Both the position numbers and the translations under genes were made by a program. The notes under the pieces were generated by a model that saw only the letters and a list, made by a program, of their open reading frames with translations, was not told where the DNA came from and did not search any database. DNA of 22,176 nt, taken from the NCBI GenBank assembly GCA_947253135.1, contig CAMXYS010000010.1, forward strand, positions 1 to 22,176. Direction: 5' to 3'. The number at the start of each line of letters is the position of its first letter. The first letter of the stretch is position 1. Source of the DNA: an uncultured Clostridia bacterium (GTDB taxonomy: Bacteria > Bacillota > Clostridia > Saccharofermentanales > Fastidiosipilaceae). Of this stretch, positions 6,750-15,042 are shown in pieces.

Positions 6750-7556
6750 ATGTCAGACAGTCAGGTTATTCGCTCTGACCAAGGCTTTCTTCATTCTTTT
6801 GAGAGCATGGGTCTGGTGGACGGACCGGGTATTCGCAGCATCTTCTTCTTGCAAGGTTGCCCCCTGCGCTGTCAATTTTGTCACAACCCTGATACCCAAC
6901 CGCCGGCAGACCCGGCCCGTGGGCGGGGTGAGCCTATTACTGTGGAACAGGTTGTGGCCAGGGCCAAACGCTATCAATCTTATTACGGCGCGGCCGGAGG
7001 GGTCACCTTTTCCGGCGGTGATCCCTTAATACAGGCCCCCTTTGTCTTAGCCGCCTTTGAAGCCTTGCACCGGGCCGGCATCAACACCTGTTTAGATACA
7101 AGTGGCTATTTCGGCGGCCCGACTGTGGCAGCTGTCTTACAGGAGACAGATACCTTGCTACTTGATATTAAGGCCTTCCGGCCGGGCGATTGGCGAGAGC
7201 GAACCGGTAGTGACATGGCCGTGTTTGAGCGTTTTGTCGACGGCTTAAAAGATTTTTCGGGACAGGTCTGGCTCCGCCATGTCATGGTTCCGGGCTGGAC
7301 GGACAATGAGGCAGCCATGCAGGACCTGTGCCATTGGCTGAATCGCCGCCCTTTTTTAACAGACAAAATAGAAGTCATCCAAATTCTTCCCTACCATACC
7401 TACGGAGTGGACAAATACCGAGAATTAGGCCTTCCCTATGCTTTAGAAGGCGTTCCGGATATGGACAAAGACCGGTGTAGTATCCTGGAAGAGAAGTTGA
7501 ATAAAATACTGGCATCTGCCCGTGACAGGGTGGACAAAAAGTGGATTTGGGAGTAA
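6750..7556 (+). CDS. pflA: Pyruvate formate-lyase activating enzyme family (radical SAM)
   Basis: 268 residues. The start at 6750 has GGAAGGAGG upstream; an earlier TTG at 6711 lacks an SD. Activases of this family reductively cleave S-adenosylmethionine at a 4Fe-4S cluster to install a glycyl radical on pyruvate formate-lyase. The cluster motif is Cys37-x3-Cys41-x2-Cys44 (GCPLRCQFCHNP). The SAM-contact segment is GGVTFSGGDP at 83-92, where the family usually has GGEP. LLDIKAF and LPYHTYGVDKYRELG further along are characteristic of PflA rather than distant glycyl-radical activases. Length is close to the E. coli enzyme (about 246) plus a short C-terminal extension. No pflB is in the window, so the partner enzyme must be elsewhere and PFL itself is inferred. 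A Crp/Fnr regulator follows 3 bases after the stop, suggesting one operon. Confidence 0.85.
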   Translation: MSDSQVIRSDQGFLHSFESMGLVDGPGIRSIFFLQGCPLRCQFCHNPDTQPPADPARGRGEPITVEQVVARAKRYQSYYGAAGGVTFSGGDPLIQAPFVLAAFEALHRAGINTCLDTSGYFGGPTVAAVLQETDTLLLDIKAFRPGDWRERTGSDMAVFERFVDGLKDFSGQVWLRHVMVPGWTDNEAAMQDLCHWLNRRPFLTDKIEVIQILPYHTYGVDKYRELGLPYALEGVPDMDKDRCSILEEKLNKILASARDRVDKKWIWE

Positions 7557-7559
7557 GAA

Positions 7560-8279
7560 ATGAAGGCAGGTTTTAATTCGGCCGACCCGGGCAATTCGGT
7601 TGTCAAGGCGGCGGACATAGCTTTGTTCGCCGGTCTTAATGAGGAGGAATGCAAGCTGATTGACGAGGCTTCTCAGACCAGCTCATACGAGCGCGGGGAC
7701 ACAGTTTTTAACAGCGGTGACCCGGCCGAATATTTCTTTGTTGTACAAAGTGGGCGCATGAAGGTCTATTTTTTACAAAAGGACGGGCGGGAGCAAATCC
7801 TTTATATTTACGGTGCAGGCGATTTTATTGGCGGTTTGAATTTAGTCCAGGAGACAGATTACATTTATACGGCGGAGACGCTGGAGGACACACTGATTGT
7901 CCGCATTGCTAAAAATGCCTTTTTGAGTGTTTTGCAGAGTAATTTGACGGTCAAAGAAAAGGTGATGGACCAACTGTGGATGCGCCTGCGTTGGGCAGAA
8001 GGCTTGGTCGGCCGCCTTTCGATGCCGGAGGCGGAAAATCGGGTGGCACAATTGCTGCTGGACCTGATTCCGGAGTACGGCCGTCAAACAGCTCGGGGGA
8101 TTTGGTTGCCGTTGACGCTCACACAAGATGAGATGGGCAATTTTACCGGCTTGACCCGAGAGACTGTCACCCGCCAGCTGCGGCGCCTGGTGAAAGACGG
8201 GCTGATTCAAATGGAGCGGGGGAAGGGTATCCTGTTGCCGGATCCGGCTTGGCTAAAAGACCGAATCAATCAGGTTTAA
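7560..8279 (+). CDS. Crp/Fnr family transcriptional regulator without Fe-S cysteines
   Basis: 239 residues. The ATG is 3 bases after the activase stop, with GGGAG overlapping the end of that gene, so the two are probably translated from one message. Residues about 20-135 form a cyclic-nucleotide-binding type beta-roll (RGDTVFNSGDPAEYFFVVQSGRMKVY; GDFIGGLNL). A long dimerisation helix follows at about 128-170, then a winged helix-turn-helix at about 187-220, with LTQDEMGNFTGLTRETVTRQL as the recognition region. The only cysteine is Cys31, so it cannot hold an FNR-type 4Fe-4S cluster. The effector is therefore unknown; a small-molecule ligand or redox cofactor is possible. Its position after an anaerobic activase suggests control of fermentative genes, which is inference. 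Confidence 0.85.
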   Translation: MKAGFNSADPGNSVVKAADIALFAGLNEEECKLIDEASQTSSYERGDTVFNSGDPAEYFFVVQSGRMKVYFLQKDGREQILYIYGAGDFIGGLNLVQETDYIYTAETLEDTLIVRIAKNAFLSVLQSNLTVKEKVMDQLWMRLRWAEGLVGRLSMPEAENRVAQLLLDLIPEYGRQTARGIWLPLTLTQDEMGNFTGLTRETVTRQLRRLVKDGLIQMERGKGILLPDPAWLKDRINQV

Positions 8280-8299
8280 GCATGTGCGCAAACTTTCGA

Positions 8300-8334
8300 A
8301 AAAGCCGCACCTGTGAATGGCGCGGTTTCCTTTT
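8300..8334 (+). terminator. Terminator after the Crp/Fnr gene
   Basis: CCGC-A-CC (8305-8311) pairs with GG-C-GCGG (8319-8325), with one A-C mismatch and a 7-base loop. A-rich sequence precedes it and TTTCCTTTT follows. Confidence 0.6.
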
Positions 8335-8382
8335 GCGAAAAAGCTGAGGAAAAACACGGCATAAAAGAGGGAGATTATTGTT

Positions 8383-9306
8383 ATGCTACAAGCCATTCAA
8401 CAAATTGCAGCCATTATTTTGGTGATGCTGGTCGGTTTTTTGGCGGCCAAGGGCAAGCATAAAATCATAACGCCGACCGTTCGGGCAGGCCTGACAGGGC
8501 TCGTGATTAACATAGCTATGCCGGCCGTTATTGTTCGGTCGGGCAACCTGGCTATAAGCGGTGCTGCCTGGTGGCAAGCCCTTTACGTCTTTGTCTTCGG
8601 TCTGGTCTTCCACTTCGGCTGCTTTTTTGTCATCCGGCCCTTGGCGGCCCGTTTTTACCCTACTCTCCATGAAGGTAAGGCGGCCACCGTCTGTATTACC
8701 TTCAACAATTGTGTGTTTGTAGGCTTTCCGATTTTATCAGCCCTGCATGGTGACCAAGGTGTCTTTTACGGGTCTATCTTTGCGGTGACTTACTATCTGG
8801 GTTTGTATACAATCGGAACAGCTCTTTTGCAAGGGGATAAAAAGGTCTCGATCAAGGAGCAGCTGCTGACGCCCTTTAATTTCGCCCTTTTACTGATGTT
8901 TGTACTTTTACTCACGCCCTTCAAATTGCCGGCTATAGTTAACAGCGCGGTTGATCTAATGGCCAACCTGTGCACCCCGCTCAGCCTCTTGGTGATCGGC
9001 GCCATGGTAGCGGAGATGAATCTGAAGGCGGTTTTGTCTGACCGCAATGTCTATATCACTATGGCTATGCGCCTTTTGGTCATCCCTCTGCTGACTTTGC
9101 TCATCCTGGTTTTTATCCCCTGGTCGGCGGAATTAAGGCAGGCCCTATTAGCTCTTTCGGCTATGCCGACGGCTGCTATTGTGCCGATGATGGCGCAAGA
9201 GCACAAGTGCGCCCCTCAATTTACTTCTGCTGTGACGGTCCAGACCACTCTTTTCTTTCCTTTGACTTTTTCTATTATCTTATGGCTGGGAAACTTATTG
9301 ATTTAG
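8383..9306 (+). CDS. AEC family (auxin efflux carrier type) transporter
   Basis: 307 residues with about ten hydrophobic helices in two inverted halves, as in the AEC/PIN-like carriers that bacteria use for organic acids. Diagnostic segments are LVINIAMPAVIVRSGN (47-62), FNNCVFVGFPIL (107-118) and, near the C-terminus, the matching SAMPTAAIVPMMAQEH. The crossed-helix prolines (MPA; GFP; MPT) are in the expected places. GGGAGA lies about 9 bases before the ATG. A terminator separates it from the crp-type gene, so it is its own unit or is driven by a promoter in the short gap. The substrate cannot be read from sequence; malate- or pyruvate-like acids are common in the family and would fit an anaerobe with PflA. 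Confidence 0.85.
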   Translation: MLQAIQQIAAIILVMLVGFLAAKGKHKIITPTVRAGLTGLVINIAMPAVIVRSGNLAISGAAWWQALYVFVFGLVFHFGCFFVIRPLAARFYPTLHEGKAATVCITFNNCVFVGFPILSALHGDQGVFYGSIFAVTYYLGLYTIGTALLQGDKKVSIKEQLLTPFNFALLLMFVLLLTPFKLPAIVNSAVDLMANLCTPLSLLVIGAMVAEMNLKAVLSDRNVYITMAMRLLVIPLLTLLILVFIPWSAELRQALLALSAMPTAAIVPMMAQEHKCAPQFTSAVTVQTTLFFPLTFSIILWLGNLLI

Positions 9307-9355
9307 GCGAAATAGCAAAATTTTTCAATGTAGCTGTACCAAGTATCAATTGATG

Positions 9356-9361
9356 TATAAT
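9356..9361 (+). promoter_or_regulatory. -10 element of the xpt-transporter operon
   Basis: A perfect TATAAT preceded by GATG lies 35 bases before the xpt start. No clear -35 is found. The resulting leader is about 28 bases, far too short to hold a purine riboswitch, which often precedes xpt in Bacillus. Confidence 0.45.
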
Positions 9362-9396
9362 AAATCCCGTCTAGAGTTTGAATCACGAGGAGCAAT

Positions 9397-9978
9397 ATGG
9401 ACTATTTGCAACGTGCGATTTTAGAACAGGGAACTGTCATCGACGGAAATATTCTGAAGGTGGACAGCTTTCTCAACCATCAGTTGGACCCGCAATTGAT
9501 GAATCACATCGGCCAAGATTTTGCCCGCCTGTTTGCGGGTGCCCACGTTACTAAAGTGCTGACCATCGAAACATCCGGCATTGCACCGGCTTTGTTTGTC
9601 GGCTTGCACTTGGAGGTGCCGGTTCTCTTTGCCAAAAAAACACCCTCTTTAACATTGACCTCCAACCTGTATACGGCGGAGGTAACCTCTTACACAAAAC
9701 GTAAGCAGTACCGTGTTGTTGTCGATAAAAACTTTTTGTCGGCCGGCGACACGGTTTTGTTAATTGATGATTTTTTGGCGGAAGGAAATGCCCTGCGCGG
9801 TTTGGCTGAGATTGTAGCAGAAGCCGGGGCACATGTAGCCGGAGCCGGTATTGTGATAGAGAAGGGTTTTCAAGGTGGAGGTGACCGCCTGCGCCAAGCG
9901 GGTTGGCGGATAGAATCGCTCGCGATTGTGGATTCAATGACAGCAGGAAAGATTGTTTTTAGAAATCAACGGAGGTAG
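9397..9978 (+). CDS. xpt: Xanthine phosphoribosyltransferase
   Basis: 193 residues, close to the 194 of Bacillus subtilis Xpt. It converts xanthine plus PRPP to XMP in purine salvage, in the cytoplasm. The PRPP-binding loop is VLLIDDFLAEGNA (120-132). The N-terminal LKVDSFLNHQLDP (20-32) and the FAKK...LTLTSNLYTAEV segment (78-96) are also typical of Xpt and separate it from adenine or generic phosphoribosyltransferases. GAGGAGC precedes the ATG. The gene leads an operon: only 6 bases separate its stop from the BMP lipoprotein gene. Import of nucleosides followed by base salvage is therefore the likely joint role. Confidence 0.92.
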   Translation: MDYLQRAILEQGTVIDGNILKVDSFLNHQLDPQLMNHIGQDFARLFAGAHVTKVLTIETSGIAPALFVGLHLEVPVLFAKKTPSLTLTSNLYTAEVTSYTKRKQYRVVVDKNFLSAGDTVLLIDDFLAEGNALRGLAEIVAEAGAHVAGAGIVIEKGFQGGGDRLRQAGWRIESLAIVDSMTAGKIVFRNQRR

Positions 9979-9984
9979 AAAACA

Positions 9985-11181
9985 ATGCATTTCAAAAAAT
10001 GGGGAGCTCTGGTAGCTGCATTGGTGATGACGGCGGGCTTCATGTTGACCGGTTGCGAAGGCAGCGTCAGTTCCGGCGCCAAAGAGTCGGGCGAGACGGC
10101 CGCAGCAAACGATCAAACGGAAGAAACCAAGGCAGGTGAAAAGGCAGCGGAGCCGGTAGAGGGCAAGTTAAATGTCGGTATCCTGTACATCAGTCCGAAG
10201 ACGGACGGCGGTTTCTCTCAAGGTCACGCTGAATCGATGGCCAAGGCGGTTGCAGCTGTTGGGGAAGACAAGGTTCAGCTATTTGAAAAAGAGAATGTGG
10301 ATGACACGGATTTACAGGCGACTGAAGCTGCTATCCGCACCATGATTCAAGACCAAAAATGCCGTCTGATTTTTGCGGCCAGTTTTGGCTACATGGAGAC
10401 GGTGGAAAGACTTTCTAAAGAATTTCCCGAAGTCAAGTTTGAACACTGCTCCGGCTACACCACCACCGAAAATATGGACAATTACTTTGGCCAGATTGAA
10501 CAGGGCCGCTACCTGTCCGGTATTGTGGCCGGCATGATGACTAAAACAAATCAAATCGGTTTTGTGGCGGCCCAGCCCATCCCCGAGGTTATCCGCGGTA
10601 TTAACGCCTTTACTTTAGGCGCACGTTCAGTCAATCCGGAAGCCGAAGTCAATGTTAAGTTTTCTATGACCTGGGCTGATTCCGGCAAAGAAGCCGAGAC
10701 CGCCAAGGCTCTTTTGGATGAAAATTGTGATGTTTTGGCCATGCACCAGGACACTCCGGCAACTCTAAAAGCTGCTGAAGAAGCCGGCAAACTGTCGATC
10801 GGTTATGACTTGAGTGCGGCTAAGGTTGCTCCCAAAAGTTATTTGACTGCTCCCCTGTGGGACTGGTCCGGCTACTATGCCCACAAGATCCAGGCTGTTC
10901 TGGACGGCACCTGGAAGGTGGAAGAGAGCTGGGGCGGCATGAAGGAAGGCATTGTCAAGCTGGATGATATGACCGACTTGGTTTCCGATGAGGCCAAAGC
11001 AAAGGTCAAAGAAGTCGAACCGGCTGTAATTGAAGAAGGCAACGGCTACATCTTCAAGGGCCCCTTGAAAGATCAAGATGGCAATGAGGTTTGCCCTGCC
11101 GGTCAGACTTTGACGCGTGAAGATCAAATGCAAATGAATTACTTTGTCGAGGGCGTTAAGGGGCAGATCCCGGGTAACTAA
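9985..11181 (+). CDS. BMP family nucleoside-binding lipoprotein of an ABC transporter
   Basis: 398 residues. A lipoprotein signal peptide with lipobox LTGC ends at Cys24, followed by a low-complexity Ser/Glu/Ala/Lys-rich spacer (about 25-63). The folded part begins with GKLNVGILYISPKTDGGFSQGH (64-85), the start of the Bmp/PnrA fold. Other BMP features are FAASFGYMETVE, the EQGRYLSGIVAGMMTKTNQIGFVAA block and a DWSGYYAHKIQAVLDGTW segment. Family members bind purine nucleosides outside the membrane and hand them to the permeases. Upstream xpt and downstream ATPase and two permeases complete the system (the type known as PnrA, RnsB or NupN). GGAGGTAG precedes the start. A strong terminator after the stop probably makes this the most abundant product of the operon. 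The substrate is inferred from family and context. Confidence 0.9.
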   Translation: MHFKKWGALVAALVMTAGFMLTGCEGSVSSGAKESGETAAANDQTEETKAGEKAAEPVEGKLNVGILYISPKTDGGFSQGHAESMAKAVAAVGEDKVQLFEKENVDDTDLQATEAAIRTMIQDQKCRLIFAASFGYMETVERLSKEFPEVKFEHCSGYTTTENMDNYFGQIEQGRYLSGIVAGMMTKTNQIGFVAAQPIPEVIRGINAFTLGARSVNPEAEVNVKFSMTWADSGKEAETAKALLDENCDVLAMHQDTPATLKAAEEAGKLSIGYDLSAAKVAPKSYLTAPLWDWSGYYAHKIQAVLDGTWKVEESWGGMKEGIVKLDDMTDLVSDEAKAKVKEVEPAVIEEGNGYIFKGPLKDQDGNEVCPAGQTLTREDQMQMNYFVEGVKGQIPGN

Positions 11182-11225
11182 GTAAGTGATTGAATCGGTT
11201 AATTGACATCTTTTTAGATGAGCGC

Positions 11226-11265
11226 ACCGGTGCCGCTCCGGAGAGTGGCACCGGTTTTTTGTTTT
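11226..11265 (+). terminator. Operon-internal terminator between lipoprotein and ATPase genes
   Basis: ACCGGTGCCGCTC (11226-11238) and GAGTGGCACCGGT (11243-11255) form a 13-pair stem, with one G-T pair and a CGGA loop, followed by TTTTTTGTTTT. It lies 45 bases after the lipoprotein stop and 12 bases before the ATPase start. It is the strongest terminator in the window yet sits inside an apparent operon. Confidence 0.9.
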
Positions 11266-11276
11266 CGGAGGTAGCG

Positions 11277-12878
11277 ATGAAAACAAACGGGGATCAGGGA
11301 GTGACGGTTGCCGGACCGGCGCCTACCGGAGGTAAGCCCTTGCTGGTCATGCGGGGGATTTCTAAACATTTCGGGGCCGTACAGGCAAATGACGAGGTTG
11401 ATTTCACCCTCAAGCAAGGGGAAATACATGCTCTGTTGGGGGAAAATGGGTCAGGCAAAAGCACCTTAATGAATATTTTGGCAGGGATTTACCGGCCGGA
11501 CGCGGGTGTGATTGAAATGGCCGGCCAACCGGTAGACTTTTTACAACCGGCGGACGCCCTGGAGGCCGGAATCGGCATGGTTCACCAGCATTTCAAGTTA
11601 GTTGAGCAAATGACGGCTTGGGAAAATATTGTCTTGGGAACGGACCAGGGACCACGGCTGAAAAAACAGCAGGTTATAGCCCGTCTGCGCGAATTGTCAG
11701 ACCGCTATAGCATGGCCCTTAACCCGGAACAGCCGGTGGCAGAGATGTCGGTCGGCGAAAAACAAAATACCGAGATCATGAAGGTGTTATATCGCGGCTC
11801 CAAAATTTTAGTTATGGATGAACCCACAGCTGTTTTGACACCACAGGAAATTGAGGGCCTGTTTGCTGTCTTACGCCGGCTGGCGGAAGCTGGCTGTGCT
11901 GTTATTTTTATCAGTCACAAGTTGAATGAAGTCTTGAGCCTGTGTCACCGGGTTACGGTTTTGCGGGCAGGTCGCTCGGTCGGGACTGCTGCTACGGCGG
12001 GCCTGTCTGACCGCGACTTGGTGGAACTGATGGTCGGCCGCCCGGTTGAATTGGCGATTGGCCGGCCACAACCCGCTCACCGGCCGATCTGCTTGAGTGC
12101 AGCAGGGCTGACGGTGCAAGACGAGCATGGACAGGAGAAGTTAAAAGGGATCTCCTTCGACCTCCGGCCGGGGGAAATTTTAGGGGTAGCCGGTTTGGCG
12201 GGCAGCGGACAAAAGGAGCTCTGCGAGGCCATTGCAGGTCTGCAAGACCACACCACCGGTTCAATTGTCTTTGACGGTAAGGAGATTTTAGGACGCTCGC
12301 CCAGAGATATTATCCGGATGGGAATCAGCATGAGCTTTATCCCTGAAGATAGACTGGGTATGGGCTTGGTCGCCAACATGGATATAGTTGACAATGTCAT
12401 GCTCAAAGACTATGCCTTCCACAAGGGACCTTGGCTTGACCGCCGGGCAGCGGAAGAACAGGCTGAGGCCATTGTTGCAGACTTGGAAATTCGCACACCC
12501 GGGACCGATCAAATTGTCAGCCGGCTGTCAGGCGGAAATATCCAAAAAGTTATTTTAGGGCGCGAGATTAATTTGAATCCCAAGTTGCTGATCACGGCCT
12601 ACGCTGTCCGCGGACTGGACATCAATTCATCTTATGTGATTTATGACTTGTTAAACCGGCAGAAAGAAAAAGGAGTTGCCATCCTCTATATAGGAGAGGA
12701 TCTGGATGTGTTATTGGAGTTGTGTGACCGGATTATGGTGCTCTGCCACGGCGAAGTGACCGGTATTGTCAAGGCGCGTGACAGCAATAAGGAGGAGCTG
12801 GGTCTTTTGATGGCTGGTGCCAAGCACACTGAGCAGGCCGGCGCGGCTGTTTCTGTCGGAGAGAGAGGTGTAAAGTGA
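11277..12878 (+). CDS. Nucleoside ABC transporter ATPase with two fused nucleotide-binding domains
   Basis: 533 residues. The start at 11277 is preceded by GGAGGT; the in-frame TTG at 11190 is rejected because the terminator lies between. It has two ATPase halves in the RbsA/NupO layout. The first (about 20-250) has Walker A GENGSGKST, signature MSVGEKQ and Walker B ILVMDEPTAVL. The second (about 265-510) has a degenerate Walker A, GLAGSGQKE, signature RLSGGNIQK, and a Walker B region reading LLITAYAVRGLDI, where relatives usually have a Pro-Thr before RGLD. So the second site is probably non-canonical and the first drives transport. It works in the cytoplasm with the two permeases that follow. 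Its stop overlaps the next start by 4 bases (GTGA). Confidence 0.9.
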   Translation: MKTNGDQGVTVAGPAPTGGKPLLVMRGISKHFGAVQANDEVDFTLKQGEIHALLGENGSGKSTLMNILAGIYRPDAGVIEMAGQPVDFLQPADALEAGIGMVHQHFKLVEQMTAWENIVLGTDQGPRLKKQQVIARLRELSDRYSMALNPEQPVAEMSVGEKQNTEIMKVLYRGSKILVMDEPTAVLTPQEIEGLFAVLRRLAEAGCAVIFISHKLNEVLSLCHRVTVLRAGRSVGTAATAGLSDRDLVELMVGRPVELAIGRPQPAHRPICLSAAGLTVQDEHGQEKLKGISFDLRPGEILGVAGLAGSGQKELCEAIAGLQDHTTGSIVFDGKEILGRSPRDIIRMGISMSFIPEDRLGMGLVANMDIVDNVMLKDYAFHKGPWLDRRAAEEQAEAIVADLEIRTPGTDQIVSRLSGGNIQKVILGREINLNPKLLITAYAVRGLDINSSYVIYDLLNRQKEKGVAILYIGEDLDVLLELCDRIMVLCHGEVTGIVKARDSNKEELGLLMAGAKHTEQAGAAVSVGERGVK

Positions 12879-13954
12879 GCATTCGTTTAGTCCAAAGAGA
12901 GCGACTCGGCCGTGGACAGGCTGCTCTGATCCGTCTGGCGGCGATGGTGCTGGCCTTGCTGGTCGCTTCAATCTTGCTGCTATGCATGGGACACAACCCG
13001 TTGACAGCCTTTGGCAGCATGTTAGCCGGGGCGCTGGGTTCTAAAAGCAATATCAACATGACGATTGTCACGACAGTCCCCTTGGTGATGATTTCACTGG
13101 GTGTGGCAGTGGCCTTGCACATGGGTTTTACCAATGTCGGTGGCGAGGGCCAGCTTCTGGCCGGTGCCGTGTGTGCCACCTTTGTTTCCCACCATTTGCC
13201 CATGAGCTTGCCGGCTCCGTTGATGCTTTTGGCTATGGCTGTGGCAGGCATGCTGGGCGGTTTGCTGATTGCTTTAATACCCGGTTTTTTTAAGGCCCGC
13301 TTTGGCGTCAATGAAACTTTGTTCACTCTCATGTTGAATTATGTGATGCAATATTTTGTCCTGATGTTGCGCACTCAAACCTGGAAGGATCCCAAGGCCA
13401 TGGGTTTTCCTAAGATTGCGGCAGTTCCGCCGAATGCCATGCTGCCGAAGTGGCTGGGTATCCATATCGGTTGGGTGATTACGCTGGTTTTGCTGGTGGT
13501 TGTCGCCGTCTTGCTGCGGCGGACCAAGATTGGTTACGAGATCAGAGTAGTCGGAGCAAGCGTCAATACGGCTCGTTACGCCGGGATGAATGTGACTAAG
13601 ATTTTGTTGGTCGGTGTCTGTATTTCGGGAGCTATCGCAGGGCTGACAGGCATGGTCAAACTGTCCGGCACTTCTTATAACTTGGCTGAGACGATCGGTG
13701 GCGGATCCGGCTTTACGGCGGTTATTATAGCCTGGCTGGCTAAATTGTCGCCGGTGGGAATTTTAATCATCGGCTTTTTGTTTGGCGTTTTAACCCAAGG
13801 GGCCATGAGTATGGAATTAGCCATGGGGATTCCGGCGGCCTTGGCGGAGGCAATTCAGGGATTGATTTTATTTGGGGCCCTGGGTTGCGAATTCTTTATT
13901 AAATACCGCCCGATGCTTGAACGCCGTGGCAGACCCGAAAAGGAGGTGGCCTAA
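12875..13954 (+). CDS. Nucleoside ABC transporter permease 1
   Basis: 359 residues, with a GTG start in a GTGA overlap with the ATPase stop and GAGAGGTG just upstream. Eight to ten hydrophobic helices match the BPD_transp_2 permease family that pairs with BMP proteins. Helpful segments are NMTIVTTVPLVMISLGVAVA, the glycine-rich GFTNVGGEGQLLAGA turn, and YEIRVVGASVNTARYAGMNV, a cytoplasmic coupling loop facing the ATPase. It pairs with the product of 13954-14940 as the larger subunit of a heteromeric pore, as in NupP/NupQ systems. The extended Met/Ala-rich C-terminal helices are normal for the family. Confidence 0.88.
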   Translation: MSIRLVQRERLGRGQAALIRLAAMVLALLVASILLLCMGHNPLTAFGSMLAGALGSKSNINMTIVTTVPLVMISLGVAVALHMGFTNVGGEGQLLAGAVCATFVSHHLPMSLPAPLMLLAMAVAGMLGGLLIALIPGFFKARFGVNETLFTLMLNYVMQYFVLMLRTQTWKDPKAMGFPKIAAVPPNAMLPKWLGIHIGWVITLVLLVVVAVLLRRTKIGYEIRVVGASVNTARYAGMNVTKILLVGVCISGAIAGLTGMVKLSGTSYNLAETIGGGSGFTAVIIAWLAKLSPVGILIIGFLFGVLTQGAMSMELAMGIPAALAEAIQGLILFGALGCEFFIKYRPMLERRGRPEKEVA

Positions 13955-14940
13955 TGGAGAGTGTAGCGTTGTCAATCGCCCTGTTGTTGGCTTCCGGGAT
14001 CAGAATTTCAACCCCTTTAATTTTAGGCACTTTGGGCGAATCCTTGACGGAGCGGGCCGGCCTTCTAAATTTGGGCGTTGAGGGCATGATGATGTTGGGG
14101 GCTTCGACTTCGTATTTAATTGCCCTGCGCACCGGCAGCGTATTCTTGTCTTTGTTGGGTGGCCTTTTGGCCGGCTTGCTGGGGGCTTTGATCTACGCCT
14201 TTTTAACCGTCAGCATGAGGGCCAACCAGACGGTGACCGGCCTGGCTCTGACGATTTTCGGTGTGGGGTTCGGCAACACTTTAGGCAAGTTGGGGGCCGG
14301 TGCCAATGTGCCGGAGCTGGTGGTGGAATTTTTCCGCAAAAGCCCCTTTTCACTGGCTGTTGCAGGAGGTAAACCGGGCCCGGTTTTAAGTTTTATTAAC
14401 GCGGCTTTCCTGGAACATAACTTTTTTGTCTACTTGGCCATTGCCTTGGCAATTTTGATGTATATCTTTTTGTTTAAAACCCGCTATGGACTTAATGTCC
14501 GGGCGGTTGGCGAAAGTGCTCCGGCGGCAGATGCAGCCGGCTTGCCGGTGGCTAAAATTCAATACGGGGCGGTCCTGGTCGGCGGCGGTCTGGCCGGTCT
14601 GGCCGGTTCTTATTACCCGCTGGCCAATATTGGGACTTGGTCAGATGGGATCACCAGTGGTCGTGGCTGGATTGTAGTGGCTCTGGTGATCTTTATCCGC
14701 TGGCATCCGATCAAGGCTATTTTTGGCTCCTTTTTGTTTGGCCTATTAGATGTTATCGGTTTTCGCCTGCCGACGCTGCTTCCTCAGGTGGCTGATTGGC
14801 CGATTTTTTCGGAGTATGCTTTTAACATGTACCCCTACATTATGACGATTATTGTTTTGATTCTAAGCTCGACGGGGAGGCGCAAGATTTGGCCTGGACC
14901 GGCGGGACTGGGGCGTTCATATTTCCGTGAAGAGCGGTGA
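13954..14940 (+). CDS. Nucleoside ABC transporter permease 2
   Basis: 328 residues. The ATG overlaps the previous TAA by one base (TAATG), with AAGGAGGTGG upstream, so translation is coupled. About eight to ten hydrophobic helices. TPLILGTLGESLTERAGLLNLGVEGMMMLGA (family signature, about residues 20-50) and the coupling loop YGLNVRAVGESAPAADAAGLPV (about 180-201) are typical of the second BMP-system permease. GRGWIVVALVIFIRWHPIKA is also conserved in these proteins. It closes the xpt operon; a strong terminator follows 66 bases downstream. Confidence 0.9.
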   Translation: MESVALSIALLLASGIRISTPLILGTLGESLTERAGLLNLGVEGMMMLGASTSYLIALRTGSVFLSLLGGLLAGLLGALIYAFLTVSMRANQTVTGLALTIFGVGFGNTLGKLGAGANVPELVVEFFRKSPFSLAVAGGKPGPVLSFINAAFLEHNFFVYLAIALAILMYIFLFKTRYGLNVRAVGESAPAADAAGLPVAKIQYGAVLVGGGLAGLAGSYYPLANIGTWSDGITSGRGWIVVALVIFIRWHPIKAIFGSFLFGLLDVIGFRLPTLLPQVADWPIFSEYAFNMYPYIMTIIVLILSSTGRRKIWPGPAGLGRSYFREER

Positions 14941-15005
14941 CCGAAGTGGTCTGTCAGTCTGAATATTTTATAAACTGAAATTGTCAATTTAAGAGCAGAC
15001 TAATT

Positions 15006-15042
15006 AAAAGCCGGAAGAAGAAGATTCTTGCGGCTTTTTTGT
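15006..15042 (+). terminator. Terminator of the xpt-nucleoside transporter operon
   Basis: AAAAGCCG plus AAGAA pairs with TTCTT plus CGGCTTTT, with a single G-G mismatch and a 5-base loop, followed by a T run. The A-rich 5' side means it could act in both directions. Confidence 0.85.

Noticed and set aside
9307..9396. Purine riboswitch upstream of xpt
   Set aside because: The promoter-to-start distance is too short and no aptamer-like helices are visible.
11190..11276. N-terminal extension of the ABC ATPase from a TTG at 11190
   Set aside because: The extension would be coded by the terminator hairpin, and a strong SD precedes the ATG at 11277.
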